A stretch of 5,493 bases of DNA from JBEEMU01 sp043778315 (GCA_043778315.1 JAYWGJ010000276.1:1-5493), one strand, 5' to 3'; positions 1 through 5,493 are shown, numbered from the stretch's first letter. A program made the numbers and translations. Notes: generated by a model from the sequence alone, not told the origin.

Positions 1-930
1 TACAAATACGACGCGCTAACGATACTCGACTACGGCGCAGAGGCGAAAGAAAGCGAAAAAGATTTTGATAAAACGATGCAAGAAACGATGCGCGCCATAG
101 ATAGCGCGGCGGCAAGCGGCGGCAAAATACCCGTCATCAGTTGCAAGTTCACGGGGCTTGCGCCCTTTGTTTTGTTAGAAAAACTACACGCAGGCAAGCC
201 GCTTTCGCGCAAAGAAAACGAAACCTACGAACGAGCCACAGCGCGTTTAGATACGATATGTAAATATGCGGAAGCGAAATCGGTCGGTGTGTTTATCGAT
301 GCCGAAGAGTCGTGGATACAGCAGCCGATAGACGACCTCGCCGAGGAGATGATGCGCCGCTACAACACCCAAAAAGTGGCGGTTTACAACACTTATCAGA
401 TGTACCGACACGACCGTTTGCCGTACTTGAAAGCGTCGTTTGCGCGTGCCGCGAGCGGCGGATATTTGCTTGGCGCGAAGCTCGTGCGCGGTGCGTACAT
501 GGAAAAAGAACGCGCCCGCGCTGCCGAAAAAGGCTACGCATCGCCGATACAAATAGACAAAGCCGCTACCGACCGCGACTACAATATGGCAATTCGGTTT
601 GTGGTGGACAACCACGAGCGAATCGGTAGTTGCGCCGCGACGCACAACGGAGCAAGTTCGCTGCTACAATTAGAATTGATGGACGCGCAAAATATTCCGC
701 ACAACCACGCGCACCTCAATTTTTGCCAACTCTACGGCATGAGCGACCCGCTCACGTTCAACCTCGCCGACGCAGGTTTTAACGCTGCAAAATATGTGGT
801 GTATGGTGCGGTAAACGAAGTTTTCCCTTATTTGGTACGTCGTGCGCAAGAAAACGCATCGATTACAGGCGATATGAGCCGCGAATTGAGCTTTATTACA
901 CAAGAAATGAAACGGAGAGGATTGTTGTAA
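1..930 (+). CDS. Proline dehydrogenase, C-terminal part (5' end outside window)
   Basis: Oxidises L-proline to pyrroline-5-carboxylate with FAD, passing electrons to the respiratory chain; first step of proline catabolism. The frame is open from base 1 (YKYDALTILDYGAEAKE...) to TAA at 928-930, giving 309 visible residues. Bacteroidota single-domain enzymes are usually about 390 residues, so I infer some 80 are missing on the left. ATG 76 is internal, because clear family sequence (LDYGAEAKE) precedes it. Visible family signatures of the FAD-binding TIM barrel: LVRGAYMEKERARA (residues 161-174, equivalent to the KGAYWD region of PutA), ATHN (213-216), and the C-terminal YLVRRAQEN (277-285), whose arginine pair (280-281) matches the substrate-carboxylate-binding arginines of PutA. 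There is no aldehyde dehydrogenase domain after it, so this is the monofunctional form, not fused PutA. The next gene, uvrB, is 200 bases away and unrelated. Confidence 0.95.
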   Translation, partial: YKYDALTILDYGAEAKESEKDFDKTMQETMRAIDSAAASGGKIPVISCKFTGLAPFVLLEKLHAGKPLSRKENETYERATARLDTICKYAEAKSVGVFIDAEESWIQQPIDDLAEEMMRRYNTQKVAVYNTYQMYRHDRLPYLKASFARAASGGYLLGAKLVRGAYMEKERARAAEKGYASPIQIDKAATDRDYNMAIRFVVDNHERIGSCAATHNGASSLLQLELMDAQNIPHNHAHLNFCQLYGMSDPLTFNLADAGFNAAKYVVYGAVNEVFPYLVRRAQENASITGDMSRELSFITQEMKRRGLL

Positions 931-1006
931 TATGTTTTTTGTAAAAAAACTCAAAAAGATTATATTTTTTCTTTAATTGGCAACAAAAAACCTTAGTTAC
1001 TTACCG

Positions 1007-1074
1007 CTCTGCTTCTTTGTTTCTCCGCTTCTCTGCGTTTAAAAACTTTTTTTTCAAAATATCTGCTTCTTTGT
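1007..1074. repeat. Degenerate CTCTGC / TTCTTTG repeat block
   Basis: The 13-mer TCTGCTTCTTTGT occurs twice in the same orientation, at 1008-1020 and 1062-1074. Between them lies a related stretch, CTCCGCTTCTCTGCGTTT (1023-1040). On the other strand this reads as variations on AACGCAGAGAAGCGGAGAA. Simple repeats of the CGCAGAGACGCAGAG type are scattered between genes in many bacteria, from memory often near GxxExxY-family genes; no such gene is visible here. The block looks like a decayed copy. The second 13-mer supplies the TTTG that I take as the -33 element of the uvrB promoter. Confidence 0.5.
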
Positions 1075-1099
1075 GATAAAAAACTTTGCAGTTTATTTG
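1070..1099 (+). promoter_or_regulatory. Putative Bacteroidota-type promoter of uvrB
   Basis: TTTG at 1070-1073 and TTTATTTG at 1092-1099 are separated by 18 bases. This fits the Bacteroidota pattern of a -33 TTG and a -7 TAnnTTTG, with one mismatch in the -7 box (TT for TA). Transcription would start near 1105, giving a leader of about 25 bases before ATG 1131. No exact TAnnTTTG occurs in this intergenic region, so this is a best candidate only. I see no LexA-like palindrome. Confidence 0.4.
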
Positions 1100-1130
1100 T
1101 TGCCATCTAAAAGATAACTCTCAAAAAACT

Positions 1131-3164
1131 ATGTCCGAATTTACCATAAAGAACCAATACGAACCCGCAGGCGACCAGCCGAAAGCGATAGCGCAACTCG
1201 TAGCGGGTGTGAAAAGTGGCGCGCAACAGCAGATACTACTCGGTGTGACGGGAAGCGGCAAAACGTTCACGATTGCCAATGTGATACAACAAGTCCAAAA
1301 ACCGACACTTATATTAACACATAACAAAACACTGACCGCGCAGTTGTATGGAGAATTTAAACAGTTTTTTCCTGATAATTCCGTAGAATATTTTGTTTCT
1401 TATTATGATTATTATCAACCCGAGTCGTATATTCCTGTCACCGATACATTTATCGAGAAAGATTTGCAGATAAACGAGGAGATAGATAAGTTGCGTCTGC
1501 GCGCAACGGCGGCGATGTTGAGCGGTCGGCGCGACATAATTGTCGTATCGTCGGTGTCGTGCATTTATGGTATGGGCAACCCTGCCGATTATAAACAAGG
1601 CATTATCGAGGTAGTGAAAGGGCAGCGTATTTCGCGCAACACGTTTTTGTATCAACTCACGCTCGGTTTGTACAGCCGCGCAGATATTGACCCCGACCGT
1701 GGCAACTTTCGGGTGCGCGGCGACACCGTCGAAATCAATTTGCCTTATGTAGATTACGCGTACCGCATCACTTTTTTTGGCGACGAAATAGAAGAAATTG
1801 AGAGTTTTGACCTACAATCGGGCAAGCGGATAGCACAAATGAACGAAGCCTCTATCTTTCCAGCCAATCTTTATGTGACGAATAAAGACCGACAAATGGA
1901 GGTACTCAATGCCATACAAGACGAACTGAACGCGCAAGTGAAATATTTTGAGCGCGACGGGCATTATTTAGAAGCAAAACGGATTTATGAGCGCGTCACT
2001 TTCGATATAGAGATGATACGCGAACTCGGTTACTGCACGGGTGTAGAAAATTATTCTCGTTTTTTTGACAATAGAAAACCAGGAACGCGCCCGTTTTGCT
2101 TGTTAGATTACTTCCCGAACGATTTTTTGATGATTGTAGATGAGAGTCACGTCACGCTGCCGCAGGTGCGCGGTATGCACGGCGGCGACCGTGCGCGCAA
2201 AATAAATTTGGTGCAATATGGCTTCCGTTTGCCTTCGGCAATGGACAACCGCCCGTTGAATTTTGAGGAATTTGAGGGTTTGGTAGGGCAGTCAATTTAT
2301 GTATCGGCAACGCCCGGACCCTACGAAATGGAGGCGACCGAGGGCGAAATCGTAGAGCAAATCATTCGTCCGACAGGGCTTTTAGACCCGCCGATACAGG
2401 TGCGTCCGAGCGTCAATCAGGTAGATGATTTGCTCGAGGAAATCCGTTTGCGGAGCAATAAAAACGAGCGGATATTGGTCACAACGCTCACAAAACGTAT
2501 GTCGGAAGAACTGCAAAAATATTTTACAAATCTAAATATTCGCAGCCGCTACGTTCACTCCGACGTGGACGCGATGGAGCGCGTAGAGATATTGCGCGAC
2601 TTGCGCTTAGGCGATTTTGATGTTTTAGTAGGTGTGAATTTGCTACGCGAAGGCTTAGATTTACCCGAGGTTTCGTTGGTTGCGATACTCGATGCGGATA
2701 AAGAGGGTTTTTTGCGCAACGACCGCTCGCTCACGCAAACCGCAGGTCGCGCTGCGCGGAACGCGAACGGATTAGTCATCATGTACGCCGACAAAACGAC
2801 CGCCTCGATGCAGCGCACCATCGACAAAACGAACCGACACCGCGCCGTACAGATGGCGTTCAACGAAGCGAACGGCATCACGCCGACCACCGTATTCAAG
2901 TCGCGGGAGCAGATATTCAAGCAATCGGCGGTTCTCGACATCAAGGGCGACAAACTCACCCGCGTATATGTGGAAGACGAAAACGAGCCGTCGCTCGCCG
3001 CCGACCCTGTATTAGCGTATGCGAGTGCGAGCGAAGTAGAAAAATCGATGAAAGAGGTAGAACGCCGCATGAAAGCCGCCGCGAAAGACTTAGATTTTAT
3101 CACTGCCGCGCAGCTCCGCGACGAATTATTTGCGCTGCAAAAATTGCATAAGGCGAAATCATAA
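1131..3164 (+). CDS. uvrB: UvrABC system protein B (excision nuclease subunit B)
   Basis: Cytoplasmic nucleotide excision repair protein. UvrA loads it at damaged DNA, it verifies the lesion with its beta-hairpin, and it recruits UvrC for dual incision. At 677 residues it has the usual family length. In order: Walker A GVTGSGKT (38-45); the beta-hairpin and its surroundings, YYDYYQPESYIP (91-102); DESHVTLPQ (337-345, the DExH/Walker B box); motif VI QTAGRAARN (536-544); and a C-terminal UVR coiled-coil domain (about 634-672) that contacts UvrC. A TTG in frame at 1086 would add 15 residues (MQFICCHLKDNSQKT). I chose ATG 1131 because MSEFTIKNQYEPAGDQPKAI is the typical UvrB amino terminus, an A-rich leader (CTCAAAAAACT) precedes it, and the likely promoter lies downstream of the TTG. 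The gene is intact and probably monocistronic, converging on the rhodanese gene across a shared terminator. Confidence 0.98.
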   Translation: MSEFTIKNQYEPAGDQPKAIAQLVAGVKSGAQQQILLGVTGSGKTFTIANVIQQVQKPTLILTHNKTLTAQLYGEFKQFFPDNSVEYFVSYYDYYQPESYIPVTDTFIEKDLQINEEIDKLRLRATAAMLSGRRDIIVVSSVSCIYGMGNPADYKQGIIEVVKGQRISRNTFLYQLTLGLYSRADIDPDRGNFRVRGDTVEINLPYVDYAYRITFFGDEIEEIESFDLQSGKRIAQMNEASIFPANLYVTNKDRQMEVLNAIQDELNAQVKYFERDGHYLEAKRIYERVTFDIEMIRELGYCTGVENYSRFFDNRKPGTRPFCLLDYFPNDFLMIVDESHVTLPQVRGMHGGDRARKINLVQYGFRLPSAMDNRPLNFEEFEGLVGQSIYVSATPGPYEMEATEGEIVEQIIRPTGLLDPPIQVRPSVNQVDDLLEEIRLRSNKNERILVTTLTKRMSEELQKYFTNLNIRSRYVHSDVDAMERVEILRDLRLGDFDVLVGVNLLREGLDLPEVSLVAILDADKEGFLRNDRSLTQTAGRAARNANGLVIMYADKTTASMQRTIDKTNRHRAVQMAFNEANGITPTTVFKSREQIFKQSAVLDIKGDKLTRVYVEDENEPSLAADPVLAYASASEVEKSMKEVERRMKAAAKDLDFITAAQLRDELFALQKLHKAKS

Positions 3165-3177
3165 TAAATATGTGGTT

Positions 3178-3208
3178 CGTTTGCGAAGCCTACGAGGCTT
3201 CGTAAACG
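3178..3208. other. Strong hairpin just after uvrB
   Basis: A 13-bp stem (3178-3190 with 3196-3208) with one G-T pair closes a five-base loop, TACGA; the core is CGAAGCC/GGCTTCG. It starts 14 bases after the uvrB stop codon. No T-run follows on either strand, so it is not a standard intrinsic terminator. It may stabilise the uvrB mRNA 3' end, assist the terminator that follows, or be a small REP-like palindrome. Confidence 0.6.
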
Positions 3209-3232
3209 TCAAATAATCTGCGTTACAAAAAC

Positions 3233-3273
3233 AAAAAAATGCCCTGTATTTGTATAAATACAAGGCATTTTTT
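3233..3273. terminator. Bidirectional intrinsic terminator between uvrB and the rhodanese gene
   Basis: The stem pairs TGCC-c-TGTATTT (3240-3251) with AAATACA-a-GGCA (3256-3267) around a four-base loop GTAT; the C and A between the two parts of the stem are mismatched. An A-run (3233-3239) on the left and a T-run (3268-3273) on the right extend the pairing and give a U-tract in both directions. It serves uvrB, 70 bases upstream on plus, and the rhodanese gene on minus, whose stop codon (3272-3274) overlaps the edge of the stem. Confidence 0.88.
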
Positions 3274-3667
3274 ATTTCTTAGCATCTGTACTCCAAGCAT
3301 TATAGCCGCCTTTGAGGTCGTATATTTCCTTAAAACCTAATGCTTCTAAGGTTGGTGTGGTTTTACCGCTCCGTCCGCCTACGGCACAATACACCAAAAT
3401 CGGATGTTTTTTGTCCAATTTATCGAGCTGCGTTTTGAAGTTGGGCGAACCAAAAATAATATTTTGCGCACCAGCGATAGCTCCGCCCGACACCTCTTCG
3501 GGTGTCCGAACGTCTATGATGTACGCATTCGGCGAAGCCGCTATTTTGGCTTTAAACTCCGCTACGGTGAGTACTTTGGTGTGTTCGCCTGCTTTTTGCG
3601 CGCAAGCGTCAAAACCCATTGCGCCAAGCAAAAAGGTAATTACAAATAGAAATTGATTGATTTTCAT
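3272..3667 (-). CDS. Exported single-domain rhodanese (sulfurtransferase-like protein)
   Basis: A 131-residue rhodanese-fold protein with an N-terminal export signal. Residues 1-22 (MKINQFLFVITFLLGAMGFDAC) form a signal peptide with a lysine, a hydrophobic core and a cysteine at 22. Either Cys22 is a lipoprotein anchor (lipobox FDAC, atypical at -2) or signal peptidase I cuts after ACA (21-23). The rhodanese domain follows at about 31-128: IIDVRTPEE (50-58), AIAGAQNI (63-70), and the active loop YCAVGGRS (93-100) with catalytic Cys94 that would carry the persulfide; GGYNAW (120-125) is the usual end motif. The family moves sulfur or handles thiol redox chemistry; the substrate cannot be told from sequence. 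ATG 3667 is chosen because it begins the signal peptide and follows an A-rich leader; an in-frame extension to 3745 would run over the promoter. The gene stands alone. Confidence 0.92.
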   Translation of the reverse strand: MKINQFLFVITFLLGAMGFDACAQKAGEHTKVLTVAEFKAKIAASPNAYIIDVRTPEEVSGGAIAGAQNIIFGSPNFKTQLDKLDKKHPILVYCAVGGRSGKTTPTLEALGFKEIYDLKGGYNAWSTDAKK

Positions 3668-3715
3668 GACTATTTTTTTGTTGATTGTAGAATATTTTAT
3701 TCGCTTTATGCACGG

Positions 3716-3745
3716 CAAATGTACGGATTTTGTGGTATAGTACAA
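3716..3745 (-). promoter_or_regulatory. Bacteroidota promoter of the rhodanese gene
   Basis: Read on minus, TTG (3745-3743), 19 bases, then TACATTTG (3723-3716) match the -33 TTG and -7 TAnnTTTG consensus of the primary sigma factor of Bacteroidota exactly in both boxes and in spacing. Transcription would begin near 3709-3710, giving a leader of about 42 bases ending in an A-rich stretch before ATG 3667. Confidence 0.75.
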
Positions 3746-3778
3746 TCACTTTTTTTGTGAAAAATGCTACAGAAGTAC

Positions 3779-3798
3779 AACCGCAATATTTTGCGGTT
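3779..3798. other. Perfect hairpin AACCGCAA-TATT-TTGCGGTT
   Basis: An eight-base-pair perfect stem with a four-base loop, about 35 bases upstream of the rhodanese -33 box. No T-run follows directly on plus. On minus the first T-run comes about 15 bases later, so terminator function for the pseudogene transcript is weak at best. It may be a protein-binding palindrome or the remains of an intergenic repeat. Confidence 0.5.
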
Positions 3799-3828
3799 CT
3801 GCGCGAACCACCAAATGTACCCACGCAC

Positions 3829-3847
3829 GGGCGTAAGCATTACGCCC
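3829..3847. repeat. Perfect hairpin GGGCGTAA-GCA-TTACGCCC
   Basis: An eight-base-pair perfect stem with a three-base loop, GC-rich and with no T-run on either side. It lies in a gene-free stretch of 162 bases (3746-3907) together with the hairpin at 3779-3798 and the TGTTCAC heptamers. From memory, GGGCGTAATGCTTACGCCC-like sequences recur between genes in some environmental Bacteroidota, so it may be one copy of a dispersed palindromic repeat. Confidence 0.5.
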
Positions 3848-3871
3848 CGACCGCGCAATTCCCCCTACCGC

Positions 3872-3904
3872 ACTGTTCACTGTTCACTAAAAAACTGTTC
3901 ACTG
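3872..3904. repeat. TGTTCAC heptamer short repeats
   Basis: TGTTCAC occurs three times: in tandem at 3874-3880 and 3881-3887, and again at 3896-3902 after an A-run. The 11-mer ACTGTTCACTG is identical at 3872-3882 and 3894-3904. It ends four bases before the stop codon of the pseudogene. Short tandem heptamers of this sort (CACTGTTCACTG types) are known as dispersed intergenic repeats in several bacterial groups, best described in cyanobacteria. Confidence 0.6.
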
Positions 3905-3907
3905 CCC

Positions 3908-4164
3908 TCATTCACCCTGCCCCACCACTTTCCCGCTAAAAATGACCGCCCCCTGTCGCCGCACCGATACATAATAAATGCCGTTAGGGAGCGCGGCGGT
4001 GCTAATGCTCACACGCTCGGGCTTCATGCCTTCGGTGCGCAGTACAGCCCGAGTACATCGCTGAGGGTGTAGGCGTAGCCGCTCGGGAGGTTGTCGTCGT
4101 AGGGGTAGTTGTCTGATAGGTCGATGCCGAGGGTGAGGCTGCCGTCGGCGGGCTTCGGGTATAG
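3908..4164 (-). other. T9SS (Por secretion) C-terminal sorting domain within the pseudogene
   Basis: Begins with LYPKPADGSLTLGIDLSD, close to the family's usual YPNPA..G.L.L opening but with Lys for Asn. It continues through YTLSDVLG, the usual turn before the final strands, and ends ISTAALPNGIYYVSV...GKVVGQGE. The domain is split by the frameshift near 4046, between DVLG and VLRTEG. In intact proteins this type A domain directs the cargo through the type IX secretion system after Sec export; here it cannot be joined to a signal peptide. Confidence 0.85.
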
Positions 4165-5394
4165 GCTGCCGCGCAGCGTAGCGGCGGCGAGCGGTACGGC
4201 GGAAGTAGATACCGTCGCGCCTGCTGCTATATTCAGCGTATCGCAGGCAGTGCCTTTGAGCGCGCCGAGCCGAAAATGCGGAAAGTTAGGCACGATACCA
4301 TAATATATAGTAGGTAGCAGGACATCATGCAGCCGCAGGTCGCGGGATAAGCCTGCACCATCTGGGTTGTGTACAGTATGCCACATCTGCGTAGTACTCG
4401 GACCCGCGATATAATCTTGCCATTAGGCGCGTTAAAGGGCTGCAAGAATAAAGTATTATAGTTGTGCGGCGGGCTTACCGTTGTTCTGTCCCACAGACCT
4501 ACCGTGATAGTCGACGCGGCTATATCGGGTGCGTAGGTATCGTATTGTATAGTACTCGTATCAGTATTGCAGTAAAGGTAACGCGAGTTTGGCGAAAAGC
4601 ATATCCCTGCCTACACCTCAGCAAAATACTGGCTAAAGCGCGGTATAAACCTGCGGTTGCTCAGTAAGCCGCTATACCTATCAAAATCATATATAAAAAT
4701 ACCTCTATTTGGTATTTTATGGGCATACTGACTGCCATCTGGTGAAAACTCTTGGAAATAAGTACCGAATATTTAGTCGGCGAGCGGGGAAGGCATGGTT
4801 TGCGCGGGTAGCGAGTCGACACCCTTAGTGCTTAAGTAATCTATGGTATTTATCTAACCTCCAACCCGGTCTTATCAGCCACTAATCGCGCCCGTTAGCA
4901 TGACGGCACAGCTTGATACCTGGTCTCGTTAGCGTATCGCCTCGCAGGGCTTTCACCTCTCTGCTTGTCACCGCGCCTCGACCGTTATTGAGGTACATAT
5001 CGATAGTCGTAATATTAATGCCTTTCAGTGCCGCATAGTGGTCATTCGCAGAGGTAGTAGTTAAGGTTGGTAGATGGTGGAAAATATAATAGACGTGGTC
5101 ACTGCCCGGCTTTGGTATAGGGACAGCTCCTTGTATTATAAGACTACCGTCATCGGAGCGGTAATCGGGCATACACAAACTATCGCCGTTAAACATGATG
5201 TGGTAGGTGCTATCTACAATAGTGTAGCCATTAAAAGAAAAAAGATAATGCCCTGCAGTATCTGACATCACGACAGGCGAGCCAACAAAATCAATAGGGT
5301 TGTTTTTGAACTGCTGCTGCATCGGGCAGTAATTAAAATCAGTAAGTGTAGTGCCGAATATGGGTTGTGTGGCATGAGCATAACTTGAATATCC
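3908..5394 (-). pseudogene. Decayed secreted beta-propeller protein with T9SS C-terminal sorting domain
   Basis: The parent was a roughly 500-residue exported protein of Bacteroidota. The remnant reads in order: GYSSYAHATQPIFGTTLTDF and MSDTAGHYLFSFNGYTI (frame A, from 5394); IPKPGSDHVYYIF; CRHANGRD, then TAG (4884-4882) where the family has Trp, then WLIRPGW. A frameshift near 4830 (one base gained or two lost) leads to frame B: MPSPLAD, TAA (4775-4773), FSPDGSQYAHKI and IFIYDFDRYSGLLSN, TAG (4613-4611), AGICFSPNSRYLYCNTDTST, FNAPNGKI. A one-base loss near 4411 leads to frame C: TTQMWHTVHNPDGAG, PNFPHFRLGALKGTACDTL, SLYPKPADGSLTL. A further loss near 4046 leads to frame D: VLRTEGMKPERVSISTAALP, NGIYYVSVRRQG, SGKVVGQGE, TGA (3910-3908). 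FSPDG/FSPNS repeats suggest WD40-like (PD40) propeller blades. The signal peptide is absent: TGA at 5397-5395 stops the frame. The largest ATG-started fragment (5322-4882, 146 aa) is not a functional gene. Confidence 0.9.
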
Positions 5395-5418
5395 TCAGGT
5401 TAAACGCATGATAAATGA

Positions 5419-5426
5419 CAAACCTA
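5419..5426 (-). promoter_or_regulatory. TAnnTTTG motif upstream of the pseudogene
   Basis: TAGGTTTG on minus fits the -7 consensus, but no TTG lies 17-23 bases upstream of it. The first ATG below it (5409-5407) reads MRLT and then a stop. It may be what is left of the pseudogene's promoter, or chance in AT-rich DNA. Confidence 0.25.
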
Positions 5427-5467
5427 TGACAAATTAAATATTGGTGTATATTTCGTATTTTTGGGGA

Positions 5468-5493
5468 ATGGAAATACCAGAAATATTCAGTAC
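5468..5493 (+). CDS. Possible start of a plus-strand gene, cut by the window edge
   Basis: ATG 5468 begins an open frame, MEIPEIFST, that runs off the end. Nine codons cannot identify a family. Against it: a TAnnTTTG motif (5456-5463) sits too close to the ATG to be its promoter. On the other strand an equally open frame (VLNISGISIPQKYE...) enters from the right edge and ends at TAA 5436-5434, so the real gene here, if any, could lie on either strand. Confidence 0.2.

Larger units (their letters stand above)
931..1130. other. AT-rich intergenic region before uvrB
   Basis: A gap of 200 bases between proline dehydrogenase and uvrB with no convincing ORF. The first 60 bases are homopolymer-rich (runs of T and A at 934-971) and could help end transcription of the upstream gene, but I find no GC-rich stem there. 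The second half holds a decayed pyrimidine-rich repeat and the probable uvrB promoter, listed separately. Confidence 0.7.

Noticed and set aside
76..930. Proline dehydrogenase starting at ATG 76
   Set aside because: The frame is open to base 1 and the preceding residues carry family sequence, so the gene is cut by the window edge.
1086..1130. UvrB started from TTG 1086, adding 15 residues
   Set aside because: The extra residues do not resemble UvrB, ATG 1131 gives the standard amino terminus, and the likely promoter lies downstream of the TTG.
3872..3904. CRISPR-like repeats
   Set aside because: Units are only seven bases, with no spacers of regular length and no cas genes.
3730..4072. Plus-strand frames of 69 and 102 residues
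   Set aside because: Low-complexity, Pro- and His-rich translations that run over hairpins, heptamer repeats and the antisense of the pseudogene; no start signals.
4024..4386. A separate 120-residue gene on minus
   Set aside because: Its start is an internal Met (TTQMWHTVHNPDG), and it stops only because of the frameshift near 4046; the rest of the sorting domain follows in the next frame.
4109..4667. Plus-strand frames of 64-67 residues opposite the pseudogene
   Set aside because: They are antisense to recognisable protein sequence and have no family features or promoters.
4696..4718. Perfect inverted repeat AAAATACC...GGTATTTT
   Set aside because: It lies inside decoded pseudogene sequence (around AHKIPNRGIFIYD) and is probably chance in an AT-rich stretch.
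4882..5322. A separate 146-residue gene on minus
   Set aside because: It is a middle fragment of the pseudogene: family sequence continues in frame upstream of its ATG and, past the TAG, downstream as well.
3908..5394. Stop-codon reassignment, programmed frameshifting or phase variation to explain the broken frame
   Set aside because: Two kinds of stop and three frameshifts at unrelated sites without slippery heptamers or long homopolymers; uvrB, rhodanese and proline dehydrogenase use normal code.

Overview
The window looks like chromosomal DNA from a member of the Bacteroidota. Four things point there. UvrB and proline dehydrogenase are of the types seen in that phylum. No Shine-Dalgarno sequences are visible, and start codons follow A-rich leaders. 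A clear TTG-N19-TAnnTTTG promoter of the Bacteroidota sigma factor precedes one gene. The right-hand third carries remains of a protein ending in a type IX secretion (T9SS, Por secretion) C-terminal sorting domain. The wording of that remnant (PNFPHFRLG, CDTL, FSPDG, CRHANGRD) recalls multi-copy secreted beta-propeller proteins of Saprospiria-like lineages. That narrower placement is an inference from memory.

Layout. Positions 1-930 (+) hold the C-terminal 309 residues of a monofunctional proline dehydrogenase whose start lies left of the window. A 200-base AT-rich gap follows, with a decayed CTCTGC/TTCTTTG repeat and a probable promoter for uvrB. Positions 1131-3164 (+) encode a complete UvrB (677 aa), the DNA-damage recognition helicase-like subunit of nucleotide excision repair. 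Two hairpins follow; the second is a good bidirectional terminator shared with the convergent gene. Positions 3272-3667 (-) encode a small exported single-domain rhodanese (131 aa) with its own recognisable promoter at 3716-3745.

Between that promoter and position 3907 there is no gene, only two perfect hairpins and a TGTTCAC heptamer repeat. Positions 3908-5394 (-) are a decaying T9SS cargo gene. The parent protein can still be read almost end to end, but only by crossing three frames, three internal stop codons and three frameshifts, and the N-terminal signal peptide is missing. The last 100 bases hold a TAnnTTTG motif and possibly the first nine codons of a plus-strand gene, too little to identify.

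The three intact genes are unrelated housekeeping or accessory functions (proline catabolism, DNA repair, periplasmic sulfur or redox chemistry) and do not form an operon. I see no defence system, integrase, transposase, CRISPR array or RNA gene. The most informative part is the lesion-by-lesion record of the secreted-protein pseudogene. I found no evidence for a new biological system.
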